A stretch of 64,000 nucleotides of DNA from the NCBI GenBank assembly GCA_016187935.1, contig JACPIU010000038.1:1-64000 (forward strand). The letters are read 5' to 3'. Origin of the DNA: Bdellovibrio sp. (GTDB lineage Bacteria; Bdellovibrionota; Bacteriovoracia; Bacteriovoracales; Bacteriovoracaceae). Of this stretch, positions 34,357-41,972 are shown in pieces (position 1 is the stretch's first letter; the number at the start of each line of letters is the position of its first letter). A program made the translations under genes and the position numbers. A model generated the notes under the pieces. It worked only from the letters and a program-made list of their open reading frames with translations, was not told the origin of the DNA and made no database searches.

Positions 34357-35887
34357 TATTTTGGCCCAATTTTTGGGCAATAAATACCATCACCATTCCA
34401 AGTATCAGTGACATAATAAATGGACCGCCGCTACCACCACTTGCGCCGCCACTCAAATCAATGTGCCCGCAACCACCACCGTCATCGGAATTAGAAACCT
34501 GATAGGTTTGAGCACCACTGTCATTCGGCAAAGTCGGAGTGAAATCATCTTTCACACCGGCCGTGGAAGTAATTCTCGCCAAAGAAATGGCCTCAAAAGC
34601 ATTGATCAGACCAGCACCGCAAACACCACCCTCGCAACCAAAGCTTAAAGGCATGGACTCGGCAGTTTCTTTTAAAATATCGATGACCTGAGAGGGAACC
34701 AGGGACGAGTTCAAGGCGTACATCAGAGAGATAACACCAGTCACATGCGGGGCGGCCATACTGGTGCCTGACATGGACTTATAAGTCGCACCTGTCGAAG
34801 TGGTGGAACCAAAATCAGAGGTACTCAAAATCCCCTGCCATGAATCCCCACCGGGTGCCATGACGTCGATGCGAGTTCCGTAATTTGAGTAGTAGGCCTT
34901 GCCACCTTGAGCATTACTGGCCCCCACAGTGACAACCCCATTGCAATTGGCAGGAGTGAAATTTTGGTAATCAATATTGACACCACTATTACCAGAGGCC
35001 ACGACTAACAATATACCTTTGGCCCGCACATCATTGATGGCCTCTTGCATGGATCGAGTACAAGTTCCGGGAGCTCCCAAACTCAAATTAATAACTTTTG
35101 CCGGATTGGGATTGCTCGCCAATCCCGCCACAGAGATACCTGCGGCCCAACGTATTCCATCAATAATGTCGGAAGTATAACCACCACACTTTCCGAGAAC
35201 GCGAACAGGAATGATTCTAGAACCTGGATTAACACCGGCCACCCCAACCCCGTTATTGGTTAAAGCCCCCACCGTGCCGGCCACATGGGTACCATGCCAA
35301 GAAGAATTACTGGCACGACCGACGTAACAAAAATCTCCCGGGGCAATCCAATCACCTGGATCAGTCGCATCGCTGTCACGACCATCACCATCGGCACCCA
35401 TAGTAGAATCACTCACCATATCCATACCGGGTAAAGTTTTGGAAAGTAAGTCGGGATGAGGAAGAATACCCGTATCAACGACCGCCACGTTGATGGGGTT
35501 TTGACCTTGTGTGAGACTCCAAGCATCGGGTAGTGAGATACCACTCACCGAATCACTATAATGCCACTGTGATTGAAAAAGTGGATCATTGGGCGAGCCA
35601 AAAGTCTCCGCCACGACCTGCATGAGATTATCTTTTTCAATATACGCCACGCCAGCTTCTGACATTTTTTTGGCCACCGCCAAGACACTGGTTAGAACTT
35701 CTGTGTTGGGTTTTCGTTCAACTGTAAAAACCCGGCCCGCGGCATTGTGCTCAACTCCTTTGAGCACAATGCTTGTCTGCTTCGATTTGTATGCCACGAT
35801 CCATCTCGAAGGTGCCGCAGCGAAGGCGTTGGCGGCAGTCAGAACAAAAAAGACGACAAAGAAAGAATATATGTTTTTGTTTCGCAC
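34340..35887 (-). CDS. Secreted subtilisin (S8) with a C-terminal sorting signal
   Basis: 515 residues from GTG 35887 (AAGGAT upstream). Signal peptide 1-25, I9-type propeptide (about 28-92), catalytic domain with Asp138 (VAVVDTGI), His198 (WHGTHVAG) and Ser376 (MSGTSMAAPHVTG). The C-terminus is tripartite: a Gly/Cys motif GGGCGHIDLSGG (Cys473), one membrane helix (490-505) and a basic tail (KLGQNKKASK). That layout is shared by GlyGly-CTERM/JDVT-CTERM/MYXO-CTERM surface-sorting signals, so the enzyme may be processed and anchored at the cell surface. Confidence 0.92.
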   Translation of the reverse strand: MRNKNIYSFFVVFFVLTAANAFAAAPSRWIVAYKSKQTSIVLKGVEHNAAGRVFTVERKPNTEVLTSVLAVAKKMSEAGVAYIEKDNLMQVVAETFGSPNDPLFQSQWHYSDSVSGISLPDAWSLTQGQNPINVAVVDTGILPHPDLLSKTLPGMDMVSDSTMGADGDGRDSDATDPGDWIAPGDFCYVGRASNSSWHGTHVAGTVGALTNNGVGVAGVNPGSRIIPVRVLGKCGGYTSDIIDGIRWAAGISVAGLASNPNPAKVINLSLGAPGTCTRSMQEAINDVRAKGILLVVASGNSGVNIDYQNFTPANCNGVVTVGASNAQGGKAYYSNYGTRIDVMAPGGDSWQGILSTSDFGSTTSTGATYKSMSGTSMAAPHVTGVISLMYALNSSLVPSQVIDILKETAESMPLSFGCEGGVCGAGLINAFEAISLARITSTAGVKDDFTPTLPNDSGAQTYQVSNSDDGGGCGHIDLSGGASGGSGGPFIMSLILGMVMVFIAQKLGQNKKASK

Positions 35888-36078
35888 CTAATCATCCTTG
35901 ATAAGGTCCAACTCATATTCTTAACAATTGCAGACGGTATGCCAGACCGGCAAAAGATGACGCATTGTCAAAACAGTAACTTAAGCTGATTTTAATATAC
36001 TAGACAAATTTAGTAGGTTACAAAAGGCCACTTAAAGGGCCATTTCGGTCGCTTCTTTGTCTCCAACGCCCTATTCGG

Positions 36079-36107
36079 AAAAAAAAAGGCCTCACTTGCG
36101 TGAGGCC
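36079..36107 (-). terminator. Rho-independent terminator
   Basis: Minus-strand stem GGCCTCAC-GCAA-GTGAGGCC followed by an uninterrupted T-run (A-run at 36079-36087 on the plus strand), about 40 bp past the stop of the trypsin-like gene at 36146. Confidence 0.85.
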
Positions 36108-36145
36108 CTAACTGACATGATTTGTTCTTTTTTTTTACAAATTTA

Positions 36146-37036
36146 TTATTCTTCGTCCAAAGCTGTTTGAATAAGCGCTCGAATATTTGTGATACGCGTC
36201 ACGTCTTCTCCACGACATCCATCATTAGTACATTGTTGCGGAACACGGCATCCTTGCTGATAGTCATAAACATAGTCATTTTCACCTCGAACTAGAATTC
36301 CTTCCACAGAACCTGTCAGTGCATCGAAAACAGCTGACCCACTATTGCCACCAAAGGTGTCTAAATTGGCGACAAAGTAATAACCATTCTCATTAGAGCG
36401 TACCGCGGCCCCAGCGGCAACTTTTGTGGGAAGACCGGTTGGGTGTCCGATAACTACGATTGGATGATTAGTTTCAATTTTCCCTTCTTTTCTATAATTA
36501 AGGGGTTCACGGTCTGTTACTGCCCTCTCCAAACGAATGAGCGCGAAGTCATTCTGAGTGGCCCGGTCCAAAGTTTGAGACACGATTTTTTTACATCTAT
36601 AGACTGACGACTTAGCGACACTGAATTCGGCTTTATCCGGCGATGACAAATTATAGTCGAAAACCCAAGCGTAGGTATCACAATCAGCTTGAGTGCGAAC
36701 GCAATGACCGGCAGTGACAAGCAGGTCTTTTCCAACCAAGAATCCGCTACACATTGCGGCCGTAATCTGTTTTGCAAATTTGGCGGTAGAGCAAATTCCA
36801 CGCTGTTCAAGAGTGTCACCAGAAATCACAACATTTTCGCCTGCATCACTGAGGCTTGATCTCTCAATCATGGCGGCAGTAGAACGGGCAATATCAAGAA
36901 AAAGTGGATTGGTCGTTTCAAAAATGTCCAAACGATCATCATCACCGTAGACAACTTTATCAACCGCCCCTGCATTTCCGAACGCAGTGAAGGCCAACAG
37001 CAAAAAACTCAAACCAAAAACGCGCAATTCTGTCAT
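36146..37036 (-). CDS. Exported trypsin-like serine protease
   Basis: 296 residues. Signal peptide 1-24, short linker beginning VVYGDDDRLDIFE (a segment I associate with a family of secreted bacterial trypsin-like proteases), protease domain with His111 (LLVTAGHC), Asp163 (TQNDFALIRL) and Ser232 (DTFGGNSGSAVF). Several cysteines (96/112, 119, 148, and a C-terminal cluster CRVPQQCTNDGC) could form disulfides. Transcription ends at the terminator 36079-36107. Confidence 0.9.
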   Translation of the reverse strand: MTELRVFGLSFLLLAFTAFGNAGAVDKVVYGDDDRLDIFETTNPLFLDIARSTAAMIERSSLSDAGENVVISGDTLEQRGICSTAKFAKQITAAMCSGFLVGKDLLVTAGHCVRTQADCDTYAWVFDYNLSSPDKAEFSVAKSSVYRCKKIVSQTLDRATQNDFALIRLERAVTDREPLNYRKEGKIETNHPIVVIGHPTGLPTKVAAGAAVRSNENGYYFVANLDTFGGNSGSAVFDALTGSVEGILVRGENDYVYDYQQGCRVPQQCTNDGCRGEDVTRITNIRALIQTALDEE

Positions 37037-37129
37037 AAAACCATCCTTGTAAAGGCAACTGTGGAAGTGACACGGAATTAAAGCAGAACTGATCTTCCTC
37101 TAACAACTGACAATTTCTTACATTACAAA

Positions 37130-37486
37130 TTAATTTGAAGAATGTTGACCGTGCTCATGGTGGGTCTTAAAAGTCCATTGCCACCCATTCCAATCTCGCC
37201 ATCGCAAGCAAAGGTCATTTTCCTTGGTTTCTAATTGTGGCAAATCAAATGCTAGCTCAGGTGGGAGATTTTTCTTTTCGCGAAAATGATAAAAATTTGC
37301 TCGCTGGTGGAAGGCCTCAAGATCGACTTTACTAAATCCATCGAAGGTCAAGGCCAACATACCTGGAATCTCTCGGCCCTCAGAGAAGCATAAACGTGTT
37401 GTACCAATAATCAAAGTGCACCCATCCTGCCGCCGGTGCGGAAGTGGACAATTGAATTGAAACAATAACTTCTTTCCCAACCCCAT
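37130..37486 (-). CDS. Hypothetical protein, doubtful
   Basis: An open frame of 118 codons (FSEGREIPGMLALTFDGFSKVD, LRWRDWNGWQWTFKTHHEHG) with no recognised domain and no well-placed ribosome site before ATG 37486. It occupies the gap between a protease gene and a divergent methyltransferase, where nothing else is coding. Composition is protein-like, so it could be real, but it may be chance. Confidence 0.35.
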   Translation of the reverse strand: MGLGKKLLFQFNCPLPHRRQDGCTLIIGTTRLCFSEGREIPGMLALTFDGFSKVDLEAFHQRANFYHFREKKNLPPELAFDLPQLETKENDLCLRWRDWNGWQWTFKTHHEHGQHSSN

Positions 37487-37590
37487 GGGCCGGAGATTGT
37501 TTGCAAGAAGTCATGGGAAGAACACTCTGATGCATAATGCTTACATCCTACTGTAAGATTGTCGCATACTTGTGCTATAAAACAAATAAC

Positions 37591-38436
37591 ATGCATAGAA
37601 TCTTAACACTTATCTCAAAATTTTTCCCTTTCCTAAAGCTGAAAGCGCTCTATTATCGCGGAATGTACCAGCTCATGGCAAAGGCCTACGGTCAGGAAAA
37701 AGAATGGACCTTCATGAATTATGGATACATCCCTGAATCTGGACAATCTCTCAAGCTCGAACAATGTGATGAGCATAATCGGCCCTACATCGAACTCTAC
37801 CAGCAGCTGGTGCAAGACATAAGCTTGCAGGGCAAGCGCGTGTTGGAAGTGGGCTGTGGCCGTGGCGGTGGCTGCGCCTACCTGCTGAAATATCATCGCC
37901 CACAAGAGATGGTGGGGCTGGATGTAAGTCCGAACGCTATCAATTTCTGCCAAAATCGACATCCTCTCCCCGGCCTGCACTTTGTCACCGGTAGTGCGGA
38001 AGCTCTTCCCTTTCCCGACCATAGCTTTGATGTGGTGCTAAACTTGGAATCTTCCCACTGTTATGATTCCCAAGAGCGCTTTTTCTGCGAGGTAAAAAGA
38101 ATCCTGGTGCCCAACGGCGTTTTCCTACTGGCCGATCTGCGCATGAATCATGAAATTGATTATCTGGAGAAACAAATCGGCCATTCGGGATTCAACATTC
38201 AATATAAGGAAGAACTCACTGGTGGTGTTTTTCGATCGCTGGCACAGACAGCTATGAAAAAATCAGAGCTGTTTTCCACCTACAAACCCACCGGTCTGTT
38301 GGGTCTGATGGCGAAATATTTTCCTCAAACCTTCCAGCAATCCTTCAAGGCTTTTGCCGCCACAGAAGGCAGCAAGATCTACAAACAATTCCACGAGAAA
38401 CAGCGAAGTTATCTTTTCTACCGATTAAATTTTTAA
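37591..38436 (+). CDS. SAM-dependent methyltransferase (class I)
   Basis: 281 residues from ATG 37591. Class I Rossmann methyltransferase with motif I VLEVGCGRGGGCAYL and motif II-like FDVVLNLESSHCY. The preceding segment EWTFMNYGYI and the overall layout resemble the small-molecule/lipid O-methyltransferases annotated as phthiotriolone-type. The substrate cannot be deduced. It stands alone between divergent and downstream secreted-protein genes. Confidence 0.8.
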   Translation: MHRILTLISKFFPFLKLKALYYRGMYQLMAKAYGQEKEWTFMNYGYIPESGQSLKLEQCDEHNRPYIELYQQLVQDISLQGKRVLEVGCGRGGGCAYLLKYHRPQEMVGLDVSPNAINFCQNRHPLPGLHFVTGSAEALPFPDHSFDVVLNLESSHCYDSQERFFCEVKRILVPNGVFLLADLRMNHEIDYLEKQIGHSGFNIQYKEELTGGVFRSLAQTAMKKSELFSTYKPTGLLGLMAKYFPQTFQQSFKAFAATEGSKIYKQFHEKQRSYLFYRLNF

Positions 38437-38564
38437 AATTTTTACACACACTATAAAATTTACACCTTTGCTTAATCTCACTTGGAAGGTGCTTTTCCGT
38501 CACGCTATAGAGCCATATACAGTTTTGCTCAAGAGCCGATTACTTTTTTGGAAAGGAGTTACAT

Positions 38565-40097
38565 ATGGCCCGATCTTATCGTTCATTGATTCTTCCGCTT
38601 GCTGCCATGACAATGTCCTGGTCAAGCTTGGCGGCAAACTACCAAACTTACGATCTTGAAAAATTTCTTCAAGAGTTCGAAGCCGATTCCGCTTCGGTAT
38701 TAAATCAATTGCCGGCAAAAATTGATCATCAACCACTTAAATCAAACACTCCCTTTGCCACCAGCGAAATTGCCACCCGCGAATTCGTGGAAGCAAAAGA
38801 TAAACTGCGCAAAGATTATTGTAAAAATATCGATGGAGTGCAAGTTTGCCTTAATGATCTCGAAGGCCGCGCTGCCATTTCTGCCAACGATCGCGCTGAA
38901 GATCTGGTGGATAACGGCACAATTTTAATCAATACTCTGGAACAAATGGAAAGCAAATCACTTCGCAACGGACGCCTCACTCGTCAGCCATGGTCCGATG
39001 ATTACTGGGCGATTGCAAAAGGCATTTTAGGCGCCCGTTATGCTGATCCTGACAAGGGCAACACTTTTGACTGGAAAGATGCTTTGGGATTTGTGGAAAG
39101 CACTCCCGCCACCAACTATGTGGAAAAAAATAACCAAGACCTGCTCTCACCTTCCGAAAAATATGATCTCCTGGTGGGCGATGGAAAGTTTGAACTGACC
39201 CAAGCGATGTGGAACGAGGGACGAGAATACTATGAGCAAAGTGGAAAAGTTGAACCTTGGATGGGGATTTGCCATGGCTGGGCACCAGCTTCCTACATGG
39301 TTGCACGCGCCAAAAAACCTGTGAAAGTGGTGACACCTGACGGGACCAATCTCACTTTCTACCCTGCCGACATTAAGGCCTTAAGTTCACTTCTGTGGGC
39401 CAAAAATGAAACGGAAACTCGTTTTGTGGGTGGCCGCTGCAATACCAAAGATCCCAAACGCGATGCCAATGGCCGCGTGCTTGAGCAAGATTGCTTTGAC
39501 TCCAACCCAGGGACCTGGCATCAAACGATCGTTAATCAAATCGGCGCCTCCAATCGCTCCTTTGTTATGGACGCCACCTATGATTACGAAGTTTGGAACC
39601 AACCTGTCGTGAGCTATAGCTATCGTTATTTTAACCCTGAGACTAAACGTGCTGCCAGCACTTTGGACCAGGCCAAAGTTTCCATGAGGGATTTTAGAAG
39701 CGATAAATTCAAAAAATATCGTTCTAAAGAGGCCCACAGTGTGGTGGGAATCGAGATGGAAGTGGAATATGTGGTTGAAACACAACCTGTCCAACGAGAT
39801 GTTGATTCACCTGATTACGATGCCACCACCACCGCTCTTTATCGATATGATCTCGAACTCGATCAAAATGGTGTGATTAAAGGCGGCGAATGGTATACCA
39901 ACATTCACCCTGACTTCGCCTGGACACCGGTTAAAAATGCCAAGGCCCGTTCACAGGCCGATCGTTATACCACAGGAACTTGGGTACCGGGGCAGGCCAT
40001 TCCAGGCCAGTGGCAAAAAGTTGCCGCTCAAGCTTCCAAGGCCGGCGTACCTCTCGCCAATATTGTTGAGGGTCTGGTGAAACAGTCGCAGCAATAA
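38565..40097 (+). CDS. Secreted transglutaminase of the GP42 elicitor family
   Basis: 510 residues. Signal peptide 1-23. The proposed catalytic triad is Cys236 (PWMGICHGWAPAS), His319 (GTWHQTIVNQIG) and Asp336 (FVMDATYDYE), in the order and spacing of the transglutaminase elicitor family first known from Phytophthora GP42. Directly after Asp336 the motif VWNQPV (343-348) matches the start of the PEP-13 elicitor of GP42. ATG 38565 has AAAGGAG. It crosslinks Gln and Lys residues or deamidates Gln, presumably outside the cell. The C11 peptidase gene follows after 9 bp. Confidence 0.82.
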   Translation: MARSYRSLILPLAAMTMSWSSLAANYQTYDLEKFLQEFEADSASVLNQLPAKIDHQPLKSNTPFATSEIATREFVEAKDKLRKDYCKNIDGVQVCLNDLEGRAAISANDRAEDLVDNGTILINTLEQMESKSLRNGRLTRQPWSDDYWAIAKGILGARYADPDKGNTFDWKDALGFVESTPATNYVEKNNQDLLSPSEKYDLLVGDGKFELTQAMWNEGREYYEQSGKVEPWMGICHGWAPASYMVARAKKPVKVVTPDGTNLTFYPADIKALSSLLWAKNETETRFVGGRCNTKDPKRDANGRVLEQDCFDSNPGTWHQTIVNQIGASNRSFVMDATYDYEVWNQPVVSYSYRYFNPETKRAASTLDQAKVSMRDFRSDKFKKYRSKEAHSVVGIEMEVEYVVETQPVQRDVDSPDYDATTTALYRYDLELDQNGVIKGGEWYTNIHPDFAWTPVKNAKARSQADRYTTGTWVPGQAIPGQWQKVAAQASKAGVPLANIVEGLVKQSQQ

Positions 40098-40106
40098 GGG
40101 AGGCCT

Positions 40107-41708
40107 ATGGCCTATTATCGTTCACTGTTTCTCTTTTTTTGCTTCTTATTCGCGGCGGACATCAGCTCCGCCGCGTCTTTATTACCGGTTTGTTCAAACC
40201 AGCTCTACCAACAAGGTGACAGCTACCCAAAATACTATCAGCAATCTCGCCGCTCAAAATGTACCAAAGAGTGGGTGGTGTTAATCTACATGGCCGCCGA
40301 CAATGATCTCACTCCCTATGCGTTTTGGGACATTTATGAAATGGAATCGCGCTTGGCCGGTGAAACCAATCTCGGGGCCAGTACTGATCGAGTTGATGTT
40401 TTGGTGGAATTGGACACTTTTGCCAGAACTGGCATTCAGCGCTATCACATTTTCCAAAGTGATGAGAACTATGATGCCAATTTGCGCCTGGAAGATTTTC
40501 AAAAAAAGAGTGAAAAAAACATTCACTCACCCATGGTGAAATGGTTTCCCGAAACGGGAATAGGCAGTCTTCGCAATCAAAAAAAACGCTTCCAAGAATT
40601 CTTGCAATGGGGGCTGGAAAAATATCCTGCCGAAAACTACATGGTGGTAATCTGGGGGCATGGTGAAGGATATATCGGACAGCACTTTGAAACTCCCCAG
40701 GTGCGAGATCTTCATGCGCGGGAAAAAGTGACTTCCAATCTGCTTACCCGCGATATGGTCTACTTGGATTTACTCGACCAAATGGACCCCGCCCAGTTTG
40801 TCATTGCGGGAAAACCATTTGGCGGCGTGGCCTTTGATTACTCTGACAAAACTTATCTCGATATTCCGAGCATCAGCAAAATTTTGGGTGAATTTAACCA
40901 ACGACGGACAGAAGGACACAAGAGAGAGGCCAAACTTGAAATTCTGGCCTTCGATGCCTGCTTGATGCAGTCCTTGGAAGTTGCCACAGAATTGATGGAG
41001 GCTGCCTCTTTTCTCATTGGTTCCGAACAAATTCAAAATTACTTAGGCCTTCCCTATCGAAAAATTCTGGATTATCTGCAACAGGGCCCGACCAGCTATG
41101 ATCTCGCCAAACAAATTCCCGAACTGATAAGGCAGGCCTACACTGAGGAAGGATATCAGGCCGTGGTCAATCCCAAGATGGCACGGACATTCACGGTAAG
41201 TTCTCTCATTCTGTCGGAAATGCGCCAGCAACTTCTACCGGCGATGCTTGAACTCTCAAGCGCACTGAAGCTATACCTAGAGGAGGATTTCACACATCCG
41301 ATGGAGTTCAGTTACATTTTACAGGAATCCGCCTCTTTCAAGGGAGAAGGGCGTGATCTCGGAGTTTTTCTGGGGACACTGCTTAAATTACTTTACGAAG
41401 AAAACAATCAGCGTGGTCTCTCGACCGCAGGCCATGAACTGCGTGCCCGGGCGCAAAATGTTTTACAGGCCCTGCAACGCTCCATGGTTTCTTATGCTTA
41501 CGGAGACGCTTACATTAATCCCGGCACAGATGAAAATCGCTCTTATCTTTTAGGTTTTTTCAAAGGCCTGACAGTTTGGATTCCCAGCAATCCCGATCTT
41601 TTTGTCGCCAGAGAAAAAGAGCTGTCAAAATCCGCGCTCTTTAAATTGCAATCGGGCCAGATCCGTTGGCCGGATTGGCTGGCGGGTGTTTTATCTCCTA
41701 TCGAGTAG
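40107..41708 (+). CDS. Exported clostripain-like (C11) cysteine peptidase
   Basis: 533 residues. Signal peptide 1-23. Caspase-like clan CD fold with WVVLIYMAADNDL as the first strand, catalytic His185 (VIWGHGEGY) and Cys285 (LAFDACLMQS). C11 peptidases cleave after Arg or Lys and often mature by self-cleavage. The gene follows the transglutaminase by 9 bp with GGGAGG, so the two are co-expressed; the peptidase could activate the transglutaminase proenzyme (inference). Its 3' end overlaps a truncated glycosylase fragment on the other strand. Confidence 0.88.
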   Translation: MAYYRSLFLFFCFLFAADISSAASLLPVCSNQLYQQGDSYPKYYQQSRRSKCTKEWVVLIYMAADNDLTPYAFWDIYEMESRLAGETNLGASTDRVDVLVELDTFARTGIQRYHIFQSDENYDANLRLEDFQKKSEKNIHSPMVKWFPETGIGSLRNQKKRFQEFLQWGLEKYPAENYMVVIWGHGEGYIGQHFETPQVRDLHAREKVTSNLLTRDMVYLDLLDQMDPAQFVIAGKPFGGVAFDYSDKTYLDIPSISKILGEFNQRRTEGHKREAKLEILAFDACLMQSLEVATELMEAASFLIGSEQIQNYLGLPYRKILDYLQQGPTSYDLAKQIPELIRQAYTEEGYQAVVNPKMARTFTVSSLILSEMRQQLLPAMLELSSALKLYLEEDFTHPMEFSYILQESASFKGEGRDLGVFLGTLLKLLYEENNQRGLSTAGHELRARAQNVLQALQRSMVSYAYGDAYINPGTDENRSYLLGFFKGLTVWIPSNPDLFVAREKELSKSALFKLQSGQIRWPDWLAGVLSPIE

Positions 41709-41966
41709 CGCAGTTGCCATGGCGATTCCATATTTGGTTAAAAAGGCCTTTTTCTCCTCATGACTTTTGGGAATAGGTTCTTGCCGTGAAACCGCCAACG
41801 CTATGACCTTCCAGAAATGATTGTGGGGATTATGATAATAAAAAGGCGATTTAGGAATTTGATTCTCAGTGATGCGGGCAATCCGTGATGCCATTGTTCC
41901 GAGGATGACAATATGAACTTTCTTATCAGGAATGAATTCGACGATTGTGTCTTTAATAGTTGCCAT
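41691..41966 (-). pseudogene. Truncated uracil-DNA glycosylase-like (MUG type) gene
   Basis: 91 codons. HIVILGTMASRIARITENQIPKSPFYYHNPHNHFWKVIAL matches the N-terminal part of MUG/TDG-like glycosylases, with the usual SPFYYxxPxNxFW segment. The frame ends at 41691 shortly after KYGIAMATALLD, about half the normal length, inside the 3' end of the C11 peptidase gene. The 3' half appears lost. ATG 41966 follows the kinase stop by 6 bp. Confidence 0.6.
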
Positions 41967-41972
41967 ATCAAG

